A stretch of 63,068 nucleotides of DNA, from contig CAZYUJ010000009.1 in NCBI GenBank assembly GCA_964650705.1, forward strand, positions 1 through 63,068, in the 5' to 3' direction. This document shows positions 50,327-58,151 of this stretch, one piece after another. The stretch is from Faeciplasma sp964650705. GTDB lineage: Bacteria > Bacillota > Clostridia > Oscillospirales > Ruminococcaceae. The first letter of the stretch is position 1; every line of letters begins with the position of its first letter. The notes beneath the pieces are model-generated. The model did no database searches, was not told the origin of the DNA, and saw nothing but the letters and a program-made list of their open reading frames with translations. The position numbers and the translations under genes were made by a program.

Positions 50327-50537
50327 TGTCTTTAGGAACAAAATCCTCGCCCGTTATCAGATAGTGAACAGACACGTCAAAATACTCGGACATTGTTAAA
50401 AGCATTTCCATATCAGGGTTACGATGACCGTTTTCATAATATGAAAGAGCCTCACGGCTGATGTTCAAATCCATGGCTACCTTCAATTGGCTGAGCTGCT
50501 TGTGTTTTCTAATCTTGCGAAGTCCTATCATTCTCAT
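50313..50537 (-). CDS. XRE-family HTH transcriptional regulator
   Basis: A small DNA-binding repressor-type protein, 74 aa from the chosen start. The XRE helix-turn-helix covers about residues 4-58: LRKIRKHKQLSQLKVAMDLN, then ISREALSYYENGHRNPDMEMLL. No extra sensor domain is present. I chose the ATG at 50537, preceded by GGAG 9 bases earlier; longer starts at 50549 and 50585 are in frame. It faces the small membrane-protein operon across two perfect operators of the TGTAACA type, which it very likely binds (inference). Base composition is more AT-rich than the neighbouring 40-50 kb region. Confidence 0.9.
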   Translation of the reverse strand: MRMIGLRKIRKHKQLSQLKVAMDLNISREALSYYENGHRNPDMEMLLTMSEYFDVSVHYLITGEDFVPKDKRRL

Positions 50538-50585
50538 AGCTTTCTCCATAAAATTGTTGTTTTTTGTTTTAAAACCTCTTGACAA

Positions 50586-50631
50586 GATTGTAACATCATG
50601 TTACAATCTAAAATGTAACAAATTGTTACAT
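50586..50631. promoter_or_regulatory. Two perfect operators between divergent genes
   Basis: GATTGTAACAT-C-ATGTTACAATC (50586-50608) has 11-bp arms, and ATGTAACAA-A-TTGTTACAT (50613-50631) has 9-bp arms. Both share the half-site TGTAACA and have odd-length symmetry; their centres are 25 bp apart. They lie between the XRE gene and the 39-aa gene and cover both promoter regions (TAAAAT at 50609-50614 is a possible plus-strand -10). Confidence 0.8.
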
Positions 50632-50652
50632 ATTGAGAAAGGAAGTGCTTTT

Positions 50653-50772
50653 ATGAAGAAAAAAGCTGTTGTGGGAGTTGGCGCATTTCTTGTTTTATGC
50701 TTTTTTGTAACTTTATTCGTTCACATTAGAAGGCGCTTATATCTAAAAGATACATATGCTGATTATATCTGA
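50653..50772 (+). CDS. Small single-pass membrane protein (39 aa)
   Basis: A 39-residue protein: MKKKAV, one hydrophobic helix (about 7-25), a basic IRRRLYLKD segment and a short tail. AAAGGAAG lies 9 bases before the ATG at 50653, and the gene starts 22 bases after the second operator, so it is the first gene under XRE control. It is too short for family assignment. It could be a small regulatory peptide, a toxin-like peptide or a membrane-stress protein. Confidence 0.6.
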   Translation: MKKKAVVGVGAFLVLCFFVTLFVHIRRRLYLKDTYADYI

Positions 50773-50808
50773 TCAGCTTGTATATAAAAACGTGAAAGGG
50801 GGATAAAC

Positions 50809-51090
50809 ATGGGTAAGGGTAAGGCTATAGCCGGCTTCGTTCTTAGCATTGTTGGTGTTGTTTTCGGCATATTGAGCGGTTACTTCTCGCTCGTCGGATT
50901 ACCGGTTGCTATTGTCGGACTTATTCTGTCTGTTAATGGAGGAAAGCAGCTTAAAGCGAATTCGCAACCTGCAGGTTTAGCAACTGCTGGCTTGGTTATC
51001 GGAATCATTGCTGTTGTTTTCACCGGCATTGCGTTCTTCACATGCGGTCTTTGCACGATCTGTGCCGGCGGCTTGGCGGCTTTGGCATAA
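50809..51090 (+). CDS. DUF4190-like small membrane protein 1
   Basis: A 93-aa protein of almost pure membrane sequence: a glycine-rich double helix (about 6-45, AIAGFVLSIVGVVFGIL ... VGLPVAIVGLILS), a short polar loop GGKQLKAN, and a second glycine-rich pair (about 58-93). This matches the DUF4190 pattern (function unknown). GAAAGGGGG precedes the ATG. The next gene encodes a similar protein, so the pair probably arose by duplication. Confidence 0.75.
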   Translation: MGKGKAIAGFVLSIVGVVFGILSGYFSLVGLPVAIVGLILSVNGGKQLKANSQPAGLATAGLVIGIIAVVFTGIAFFTCGLCTICAGGLAALA

Positions 51091-51133
51091 ATGTGCGGTG
51101 TCTTGGATATTTGATGTAAGTGGGTGAACAAGG

Positions 51134-51397
51134 TTGGGCAAAGGTCTGGTTACGGGCGGATTTATATGCGGCCTCGTAGGGTGTGCATGCAGCTTAGTCG
51201 GTCTCATTTTGATCGGATTTCCTGTTTCTATTGTCGGACTGGCTTTGTCAAACAAAGGCAGAGATTCACTTAGTGCAGATGAAATAAGCCAAGCATCGGG
51301 AATGGCGGCCGCCGGAAACATCCTCAGCATTGTCGGCATGGTGCTTTCAATCATATACATTCTGGTAATAGCTGTATTACTGTTGTGTTTAGCGTGA
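51134..51397 (+). CDS. DUF4190-like small membrane protein 2
   Basis: An 87-aa paralogue of the preceding protein: it begins MGKG, has a glycine-rich helix pair containing GFPVSIVGLALSNKGRDSL (compare GLPVAIVGLILSVNGGKQL), and a further pair after a polar loop. The start is TTG 51134, with a GGGTGAAC stretch upstream, so its site is weak. A terminator hairpin (51460-51492) follows, ending this small operon. Confidence 0.65.
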   Translation: MGKGLVTGGFICGLVGCACSLVGLILIGFPVSIVGLALSNKGRDSLSADEISQASGMAAAGNILSIVGMVLSIIYILVIAVLLLCLA

Positions 51398-51459
51398 GGT
51401 GTTTCAATGCTTTCTTAGTTATCGTGCTGCGTTCAGGCAACGATACAATCTTATGCAAT

Positions 51460-51492
51460 GCCACAGCTCAGCCTTCCTCGCTGAGCTGTGGC
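51460..51492 (+). terminator. Terminator-like hairpin before the Lgt-like gene
   Basis: A perfect 12-bp stem (51460-51471 with 51481-51492), followed by AATTTCTC. It would end the DUF4190 operon or attenuate read-through into the Lgt-like gene. Confidence 0.65.
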
Positions 51493-51514
51493 AATTTCTC
51501 TATGTGGTGATCAT

Positions 51515-52267
51515 ATGAATTCTTATTTTAATTTTTTGGGCAGAGACATACCCGCTTATGGTGTTATGTTTTTCTGCGGAATTTTTATCTCCGCGATAAT
51601 TGCAGTAATAATCTGCAAGCGCAGATGTATCGAACGATATGATATAGTTTATTCCGCAGTGTATGCGGTTATTGGCGGTATAGCGGGAGCAAAGCTGCTT
51701 TTTTTGGCTGTGTCAATTGATCAGATCATCGAATTGAAGATATCCATCGAAGCGATAATTAAAGGCGGTTTTGTATTTTACGGTGGACTGATCGGAGGGG
51801 CGATAGGTCTATATATTTACTCCAGACAGTTTAAACTCGACTTCCTCAAAATGGCGGATGTTTACGCTGTCGTTTTTCCGTTAGGACATGCTATCGGAAG
51901 AATTGGCTGTCACTTCGCCGGTTGTTGCTATGGCATTGAATATGATGGGCCGTTTTGCATTATATATACGGAAACTATCGGCAACACTCCGCTTGGCGTT
52001 GAGCTGTTGCCAATTCAGCTTATCGAAGCGGCGATTTTGATAATTCTGTTCATAGTTTTATATATTGTGTATAGAAGATCGATCAACAGCATTGGCAAAA
52101 CTTCTTTCATATATGTCGTTTCGTATGCTTGCATTCGATTCGCATTGGAATTTTTCAGGGGCGACAAAGAAAGGGGCATATTACTTCTTTCTACATCTCA
52201 ATGGATAAGCATTTCTATTATTGCTTTCTTATTAATACTGAGAATAAAAAAAGCAGCATCTAAATGA
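51515..52267 (+). CDS. Lgt-like membrane protein with Cys-rich signature
   Basis: A 250-aa protein with seven membrane helices in the arrangement of prolipoprotein diacylglyceryl transferase (Lgt), which attaches diacylglycerol to lipobox Cys. The helix-3 motif is FYGGLIGG. The signature, normally G-R-x-G-N-F-x-N-x-E, reads GRIGCHFAGCCYG: the Asn and Glu are lost and Cys residues take their place. The C-terminal RFALEFFRGD matches the conserved Arg region. So it belongs to an Lgt-like branch whose activity is uncertain; a normal lgt is expected elsewhere. ATG 51515 has only GGTGAT upstream. It shares the AT-rich composition of the XRE cluster. Confidence 0.8.
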   Translation: MNSYFNFLGRDIPAYGVMFFCGIFISAIIAVIICKRRCIERYDIVYSAVYAVIGGIAGAKLLFLAVSIDQIIELKISIEAIIKGGFVFYGGLIGGAIGLYIYSRQFKLDFLKMADVYAVVFPLGHAIGRIGCHFAGCCYGIEYDGPFCIIYTETIGNTPLGVELLPIQLIEAAILIILFIVLYIVYRRSINSIGKTSFIYVVSYACIRFALEFFRGDKERGILLLSTSQWISISIIAFLLILRIKKAASK

Positions 52268-52278
52268 TGCTGCTTTTT
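52248..52278. terminator. Bidirectional terminator between converging genes
   Basis: A perfect 13-bp stem AAAAAGCAGCATC/GATGCTGCTTTTT with a TAAAT loop. A-tract and T-tract are built in, serving both the Lgt-like gene and the ROK-like gene; it overlaps both stop codons. Confidence 0.9.
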
Positions 52279-52921
52279 ATAAATTACTATATAGCAAAAG
52301 GTCTCTTATCACTTTTGCGGCGCCGAAAAGATAAAGCCCTTCGGGACGAATGTCAGCTATGCGCTCATCCAGCCCGAGATAATCCTCCGCAGGATCGAAA
52401 ACAGCGGGCAGTTCGGAGAAGGCGTGCACCTCGTCCAAGATATCTCCGACTTCTTTTTCGGGATAGAAGCGCTCGACGGCATTTCTTTTTATGCAAAGTC
52501 CGATCCCCAAAACAGAAGAAAGCTGCAGACAGGAATCCTTTAACAGCCTCGTCGTGATCGCATAAGAGGTCGTAAAGATCTCATCCTTGGTGACACTGTC
52601 ATCGAGGTGAACGGATTCTTTCCCCAAAACATCGCCCTTGACTGTGGTCAGCCCGACGCTGAGGACGTTATCGGCATAGCCGATGCCGATAGCAAATTTA
52701 TAGGTGTCGTTAAAATCGAGCAGAGTGTTTTTTCGTCCCCGTGCTTTTTTTACGATGCGATAGCCCGATTCGATCAGCACACCTTGTTCAACAAGGCCGG
52801 ATACAGCCTCACAGATGTGTGATGCCGACAGCCCGAACTTCTTTGCGAGTTCGGCACGGGAAGCAGGCCCCTCGTGACAGATGGAGACAAGAATACGGTT
52901 TTTGACGGTCACTGTGTTCAC
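52277..52921 (-). CDS. Winged-helix ROK-like regulator, truncated
   Basis: A 214-aa protein: an N-terminal winged helix (about 5-62, EGPASRAELAKKFGLSASHICEAVSGL), then the start of a ROK sugar-kinase-like domain (FAIGIGYADNVLSVGLTTVKGDVLG, VLGIGLCIK). It ends where full ROK repressors (about 400 aa) continue with the sugar- and zinc-binding part, which is missing. The C-terminus ends in a well-formed PEGLYLFGAAKVIRDLLL, so it may be a shortened but functional regulator. The GTG start overlaps the stop of the histidine kinase gene (GTGA), so it is made with the two-component system. Confidence 0.7.
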   Translation of the reverse strand: MNTVTVKNRILVSICHEGPASRAELAKKFGLSASHICEAVSGLVEQGVLIESGYRIVKKARGRKNTLLDFNDTYKFAIGIGYADNVLSVGLTTVKGDVLGKESVHLDDSVTKDEIFTTSYAITTRLLKDSCLQLSSVLGIGLCIKRNAVERFYPEKEVGDILDEVHAFSELPAVFDPAEDYLGLDERIADIRPEGLYLFGAAKVIRDLLLYSNL

Positions 52922-54384
52922 CTCTTGTCGGAAAGCACATCGCCGTCGGCACGTTTGATCTCGAACCAGAAGGTCGAGCCCTTGCCAAGCTCGCTTTGAA
53001 CACCGAAACGGGTGTTATGAAGCTTCAATATCTCCTTAACGATGGAGAGACCCAAGCCTGTGCCCACGATGTCGCGCTTTGTGCGCTCATCGCGATAGTA
53101 GCGGTCAAATATCATCGGGAGCTTTTCCTTTGAGATGCCGGTGCCGAAATCGATGACCTCAACCTTGACGCAAGCTTCAAGGTTTGTAGTCCTGATGATT
53201 ATCTTTCTCGAATCGCCGCTGTAATTAACGGCGTTGTTTATAAAGTTATACATGACCTGTTCGAGGCGGGACTCGTCACCGATACACATAACGTCGCCTT
53301 CGGATTCATAGACAAACTCGAAGCCCGACTGCTCCTCTAATATCTTGTATCTTTGAAGAATAGAGCTCATAAAATCGTCGATGGAGAACTCGTGCATAGT
53401 CATATCGATCGTTTTGCTCTGAAGCTTTGAAAGCTCCAGCATCGAGCTGACGAGCGCCGAAAGGCGGTCAGCCTCGTCGATGATAACTCCAAGATGCTCG
53501 TTTCGCTTTTCGGGGTTGTCGCCCGAAAGATCTCTTATCATCTCGGCATAGGCTTTGATCATCGTCAGCGGAGTCCTCAAATCGTGAGAGACGTTTGCTA
53601 TAAGGTCGTTTCTCAAAGAATCGACCTTCGATATCTCCTCGGCGGCATAGTTAAGGGTGTCTGCCAAACGGTTGACCTCGGTATATGAGCCGCCGTCGAA
53701 GTGAGTCGAATAGTCGCCCGATGCGAGCTTGTTTGCCGAATCGGTGAGATGAGTAAACGGGCTGGAGATCCTCTTTGAAAGCAAAAGAGAGACCCACAAA
53801 GCCGCAACCAAAACAAGCGGGAAGATATAGAAAAGCTGCTCCATGATGATGTCGACCGTGGGCCCTATGGGCTCAAGCGGAGCGTTGATGAAGATGATAT
53901 AGTTCGTATAGCCGATTATCTGACCGTATACAAGCTCCGTGGTGCCGAAACGGCTGTTAACGATAGTCTCAAGGATATATCCGCCCGTCGATTTCGCAAG
54001 ATCGTTTCTATATGCAAAAAGCCTATATCCCTGGCTGTCTGCCATGATGGAGTATCCGCCCGAATAGTCCGCTTTGGTGATGATGTTTCCATACCAGTCG
54101 GTGACGGCGATACTCATCGTGTTTTCATAGGCGAGCTCTTCAACGAGGTCGTCTATCGCAGAGGGCTTATCAGGGTCAAAGTTGGCGGTGATATCCTCAG
54201 CGACCGAACGGATAGTCCTGCGGCAGGAATATTCATAATAGGCATTCAAAGAAAGCACCTGGAAGAACCAAAGGAGCAAAAGCATCACGACTGTGAACGC
54301 TGCGAAGTGAAGCCAGATAGTCGTTCGAAGGGTACGCTCTTCCTTGGGCTTTTGCCTTTTATTTCTTTTAACGGATGTCGTCAA
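52918..54384 (-). CDS. Sensor histidine kinase (HAMP, HisKA)
   Basis: A membrane sensor kinase of 488 aa. Two helices (about 28-50 and 180-205) enclose an extracytoplasmic domain of about 130 residues. A HAMP domain follows, then HisKA with the phosphorylated His near residue 267 in NVSHDLRTPLTMIKAYAEMI, and an ATPase domain with the N box (NFINNAVNYS), G1 (VIDFGTGISKEKL) and G2 (GTGLGLSIVKEI). It is coupled to the response regulator gene upstream by a 17-base overlap. The signal is unknown. Confidence 0.95.
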   Translation of the reverse strand: MTTSVKRNKRQKPKEERTLRTTIWLHFAAFTVVMLLLLWFFQVLSLNAYYEYSCRRTIRSVAEDITANFDPDKPSAIDDLVEELAYENTMSIAVTDWYGNIITKADYSGGYSIMADSQGYRLFAYRNDLAKSTGGYILETIVNSRFGTTELVYGQIIGYTNYIIFINAPLEPIGPTVDIIMEQLFYIFPLVLVAALWVSLLLSKRISSPFTHLTDSANKLASGDYSTHFDGGSYTEVNRLADTLNYAAEEISKVDSLRNDLIANVSHDLRTPLTMIKAYAEMIRDLSGDNPEKRNEHLGVIIDEADRLSALVSSMLELSKLQSKTIDMTMHEFSIDDFMSSILQRYKILEEQSGFEFVYESEGDVMCIGDESRLEQVMYNFINNAVNYSGDSRKIIIRTTNLEACVKVEVIDFGTGISKEKLPMIFDRYYRDERTKRDIVGTGLGLSIVKEILKLHNTRFGVQSELGKGSTFWFEIKRADGDVLSDKR

Positions 54385-55045
54385 ATTTATATCCCATTCC
54401 TCTCAAGGTAACGATAAGGTCACGATATGGGCCGAGGCTGTTTCTGAGCATCTTGATATGAGTGTCAACGGTTCTGTCATCGCCATAGAAGTCAAAGCCC
54501 CAAACCTCTTCCAAAAGCTTCTCACGGCTCATCGCAATGTTCATGTTCTTTGCTAAATAGAACAAAATGTCATATTCCTTCGGGGTCATCTGAACACGCT
54601 TGCCGTCGATGGTGACGTCACGCGCGGCAAAGTTGATGACGAGTCCCTTATAGCGGATAACGCCGTCGTCATCGGGAGCAGAGCCGCGCTTGATAGCGAC
54701 CTTGATCCTCGCCATAAGCTCCTTTGGGGAGAAGGGCTTGACAACATAGTCGTCAATTCCGACCTCGAACCCGAAAAGCTTATCATATTCCTCGCCTCTT
54801 GCTGAGAGCATGATGACGGGGATGTTCTTTATTTTCTTTATTTCTTTACAAGCGGAATATCCGTCAAGTCGGGGCATCATGATGTCCAAAACGATGCAGT
54901 CGATGGAATCGGCGTTCTGACGCACCTTTTCGACAGCTTCCATTCCGTCACCCGCTTCGATCACCTCGTATCCTTCGAAGATCGCATATTCCTTGACGAC
55001 CTCACGGATCTTGATCTCGTCATCAACAACTAAAATTTTCGCCAA
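54368..55045 (-). CDS. OmpR/PhoB-family response regulator
   Basis: A 225-aa response regulator. The receiver domain has acidic pair Asp8/Asp9, phospho-acceptor Asp54 in CIVLDIMMPRLDG, Ser81 and the conserved Lys in VVKPFSPKEL. The winged-helix effector domain (about 125-225) has LTPKEYDILFYLA-type sequence (MTPKEYDILFYLAKN) and WGFDFYGDDRTVDTHIKMLRN. It starts at TTG 55043-55045, eight bases after AAGGAGG. It heads the operon RR - kinase - ROK-like regulator. Targets are unknown. Confidence 0.95.
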   Translation of the reverse strand: MAKILVVDDEIKIREVVKEYAIFEGYEVIEAGDGMEAVEKVRQNADSIDCIVLDIMMPRLDGYSACKEIKKIKNIPVIMLSARGEEYDKLFGFEVGIDDYVVKPFSPKELMARIKVAIKRGSAPDDDGVIRYKGLVINFAARDVTIDGKRVQMTPKEYDILFYLAKNMNIAMSREKLLEEVWGFDFYGDDRTVDTHIKMLRNSLGPYRDLIVTLRGMGYKFDDIR

Positions 55046-55229
55046 TGTTTAAACCTCCTTAAAAGTGTAAATATCCCGTTAATTATATTATAAGCGTTAA
55101 ATGTGTCCGAATTATGAAATTATTCCGATATTTTATAAAAATGCAGAGCAAAATGCTCGCAAACACAATTGTAATTTCGGCCGGCTTGTGATATTATTTT
55201 TTTAGAATAAAAAACGCAAGGATGAAATT

Positions 55230-56402
55230 ATGGATAATAAAAACGTATTGCAGGAAAATTCGGGCCTTTGCCCGGTATATAAGAAGTGCTCGGGCTGTCA
55301 GCTTATGAATTTGGAATATCATGAACAGCTAAGCCTTAAGCAGGCTAAGATGATCAAGCTTTTCGGAAAGTTCTGTCACGTTGATGAGATCATTGGGATG
55401 GATGACCCAAAGCACTATCGCAACAAGGCGACCCAGGTGTTCAAGCTTACATATCCCAACAAGCGTATCATCAGCGGGATCTATCAGTCGACAACGGGCG
55501 GAATAGTTTCTTGTGACCATTGTTTGCTCGAGGATGAAAAGTCGAGCGCGATCATAAGGGCTATTCGCCGTTTGATGCCTAAATATAAGCTTTTGCCCTT
55601 TGATGAATATTCGGGCAAGGGGCTTTTGCGCCATGTTTTGGTGAGAAAGGGGACAGTCAGCGGAGAATATATGGTTTGCTTTGTGACGGCTTCGCCCATC
55701 TTCCCGAAGGGTAAGGAGTTAGCCAAGGAGCTTGTTTCAAAATATCCCGAAATTAAAACTGTCGTTCAAAACATTTCGACCACACCTGATAAGGTGATGC
55801 TCGGTGACACGGAAAAGGTACTTTACGGCTCGGGCGAGATCACAGACACTTTGCTGGGGCTCAAGTTTTCGATATCTGCGCGCTCGTTCTATCAGGTCAA
55901 CCACGTTCAGACCGAAAAGCTCTATTCAAAGGCGATAGAGTTTGCCAACCTTGGGGGCGATGAGCGGGTTTTGGACTGCTACTGCGGCATAGGAACGATC
56001 GGACTTATTGCGAGCAAGCATTGCGGCGAGGTGTTGGGCGTTGAATCAAACGCGAGCGCCATCAAGGACGCAAAGAAGAATGCGCGCCTCAACGGCATCA
56101 AGAACGTCGGCTTTGTGTGCTCAGACACGGGCAGACTTTTGAGCGAGCTTTGTGAGCAGGGCGAGAGGGCAGACGTCGTGATGCTCGACCCTGCACGTGC
56201 AGGATGCGACAGGAAAACGCTTTCCTCACTTCTTGAAATGATGCCCGATAGGATCGTGTATATATCCTGCAACCCCGAAACACAGGAACGAGATGTCAAG
56301 GAGCTCGTCAAGGGCGGATATAAGCTCAAGCGTGTCCAGCCTGTTGATATGTTCCCGTTTACAAGCCATGTGGAAAATATCTGTTTGCTTGAAAAGCGAT
56401 GA
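55230..56402 (+). CDS. 23S rRNA (uracil-5-)-methyltransferase, RlmD/RlmCD type
   Basis: A SAM-dependent rRNA m5U methyltransferase of 390 aa. The iron-sulphur Cys set is C14, C20, C23 (CPVYKKCSGC) and the later SCDHC. The SAM site DCYCGIGTIGLIAS, LDPARAGCD and the catalytic Cys in YISCNPET are all present. There is no N-terminal TRAM domain, so it is shorter than the 450-aa forms. AAGGATG precedes the ATG. It is read divergently from the two-component operon and stands alone or leads into the PhiG-domain gene 40 bases on. The modified base (U747/U1939) cannot be decided. Confidence 0.92.
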   Translation: MDNKNVLQENSGLCPVYKKCSGCQLMNLEYHEQLSLKQAKMIKLFGKFCHVDEIIGMDDPKHYRNKATQVFKLTYPNKRIISGIYQSTTGGIVSCDHCLLEDEKSSAIIRAIRRLMPKYKLLPFDEYSGKGLLRHVLVRKGTVSGEYMVCFVTASPIFPKGKELAKELVSKYPEIKTVVQNISTTPDKVMLGDTEKVLYGSGEITDTLLGLKFSISARSFYQVNHVQTEKLYSKAIEFANLGGDERVLDCYCGIGTIGLIASKHCGEVLGVESNASAIKDAKKNARLNGIKNVGFVCSDTGRLLSELCEQGERADVVMLDPARAGCDRKTLSSLLEMMPDRIVYISCNPETQERDVKELVKGGYKLKRVQPVDMFPFTSHVENICLLEKR

Positions 56403-56442
56403 CAAATTAGTCAGATAAACTTGAATTTGGAGGGCATAACGA

Positions 56443-57174
56443 GTGGAATTAAGAGATTTGATGAACAAACCATTACCGCAAATGCCGCCTGAGATAGCGA
56501 GTGCCTTGAAGGACAATGAGATAACAGCCACACCGTTTGAAGCCAAAAACGACATACTGTCAGATATTGATCTTCAAAGCGAGGTCGGATATAAGCGAAT
56601 GGATGACGGCACCTATTTGGTGTCCATGACCTGCCCGATGCCCGATATTACACCTCAAATGATCGAATGGTGGTTTTGGTGGCATCCTCAAGCAGATGAG
56701 AGGTATCAGGTTTGGTTTCCCGGCGAACATTACGGGATCTCATATGCCGGGCGGGACAGCGCTTATTTCACTCAAAAAAGGTGTCCTGACTTCAGAAGGA
56801 ACACGCAATATCCCATAGAGCGGATCGGGAATATCAAGATGCCCTTAAGAATAGACTTTGTTTCCCCAAAAGAGTTTGGCTTCTCGAAAGAAATGATGGC
56901 AAAAAACGATATTCCGCTTGTTATATGCGGCCATGTAGGAGCGTTGAAGGGTTTGATACGGCATACTGAAATGGCGCATATTTTCAAAAAGACCGATGAC
57001 GGGCTTTTCTTGATCAGCAGATTTTGGATCGGGCAAACCTTGAAAAGTCCGATGCTCCGCAAACTGATCTTGACCGATAAAACCGCCGAAGGGATGGCGG
57101 AGCATTGCTGTATTGAATATCGGAACTTGGCTGAAATATTACCTAAACTATATACACAGGAGGAACGACTATGA
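56443..57174 (+). CDS. PhiG-domain (DAPG hydrolase-like) protein
   Basis: A 243-aa protein resembling 2,4-diacetylphloroglucinol hydrolase PhlG and its PhiG-domain relatives, zinc enzymes that cleave C-C bonds of acylated phenols. The conserved MIEWWFWWHPQADERYQVWFP and GEHYG, and a later VICGHVGALKG plus HTEMAHIF, supply the His/Glu metal ligands. The substrate in this organism is unknown. The start GTG 56443 has GGAGGG upstream. Its stop overlaps the next gene (ATGA), an oxidoreductase, so the two probably share a pathway. Confidence 0.75.
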   Translation: MELRDLMNKPLPQMPPEIASALKDNEITATPFEAKNDILSDIDLQSEVGYKRMDDGTYLVSMTCPMPDITPQMIEWWFWWHPQADERYQVWFPGEHYGISYAGRDSAYFTQKRCPDFRRNTQYPIERIGNIKMPLRIDFVSPKEFGFSKEMMAKNDIPLVICGHVGALKGLIRHTEMAHIFKKTDDGLFLISRFWIGQTLKSPMLRKLILTDKTAEGMAEHCCIEYRNLAEILPKLYTQEERL

Positions 57175-58130
57175 GTACATTCAAATTTGCGATCATGGGT
57201 GCGGCGGCTATCGCTGAGAAATTCTGCGGTGCTGTGCGCCTTATTGACGGCGCCGAGGTCATCGCTGTTGCCGGCAAGACCGAATCAAGGCTTAAAGAAT
57301 TTGCCGAAAAACAGGGGATCCCGAAATATTACGTCGGCTATGAAGAGCTTTTAAAGAACGAAAAGCCCGACTGTGTTTACATTGCGGCTGTCACCTCGCT
57401 CCACTATGAGCTGACGATGATGTGCCTGAACTACGGTGTGCCCGTCTTGTGCGAAAAGGCGATGTTTACAAATTCCAAAGAGGCTGACGAAGCTTTTGCG
57501 CTTGCAAAAGAAAAGGGCGTTTTTGCGATGGAGGCTATGTGGAGCCGCTTTTTGCCCGCCATCCGCAAGGCAAAGCAGTGGATAGTGGAGGGGCGCATCG
57601 GTAAGGTTGGACATATTACCTGTAACATCGGCTGGGTATGCCCCAAAGATGACAACAACCGCTTTTATTCAAAAGAGCTTGGCGGCGGTGCGGCATTTGA
57701 TCTTTTGGTGTATTCTTACGAGCTTTCGACGTTTATGCATCCGCATAAGATAACAACCGTCAATTCGGTTACAACCTTTGCCCATACGGGCGTTGACGCC
57801 ACCGAGCAGGTGACGTTGCAGTTCGAGGACGGCGCTGTGGCAAGCATCTCGGCAAGCATTGTAACTCAGCTTGATGAATGCCTTGTCATTTGCGGAGATA
57901 AGGGCAGGATTGAGGTGCCGAGCGCGCATTTTGCAAATCAGGCTAAGCTTTATGATTTGGGCAGAAACGTTACCGAGCATTTTGTTGACACCGAAACCGA
58001 AAACGGTTTTGTATATGAAGCACAAGAAGCCATGCGCTGTGTGCGTGAGGGCAAGCTTGAAAGCGAAACCGTACCACATAAAGAGACCCTTGCCTGCAGT
58101 AAGGTTTTTGATAGGGTGATGGGCGACTGA
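57171..58130 (+). CDS. Gfo/Idh/MocA-family NAD(P)-dependent oxidoreductase
   Basis: A 319-aa sugar/diol dehydrogenase-type protein. The N-terminal Rossmann fold starts FAIMGAAAIAEKF. The catalytic Lys lies in VLCEKAMFTN (family consensus E-K-P), and GGGAAFDLLVYSYELSTFM holds the Asp/Tyr region of the C-terminal domain. The pattern is closest to the dihydrodiol/xylose dehydrogenase branch. It is translationally coupled to the PhiG-domain gene, suggesting joint action on a phenolic glycoside or related ring compound (inference). Confidence 0.9.
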   Translation: MSTFKFAIMGAAAIAEKFCGAVRLIDGAEVIAVAGKTESRLKEFAEKQGIPKYYVGYEELLKNEKPDCVYIAAVTSLHYELTMMCLNYGVPVLCEKAMFTNSKEADEAFALAKEKGVFAMEAMWSRFLPAIRKAKQWIVEGRIGKVGHITCNIGWVCPKDDNNRFYSKELGGGAAFDLLVYSYELSTFMHPHKITTVNSVTTFAHTGVDATEQVTLQFEDGAVASISASIVTQLDECLVICGDKGRIEVPSAHFANQAKLYDLGRNVTEHFVDTETENGFVYEAQEAMRCVREGKLESETVPHKETLACSKVFDRVMGD

Positions 58131-58151
58131 TATAGAAAAGGGTGATTGAAT

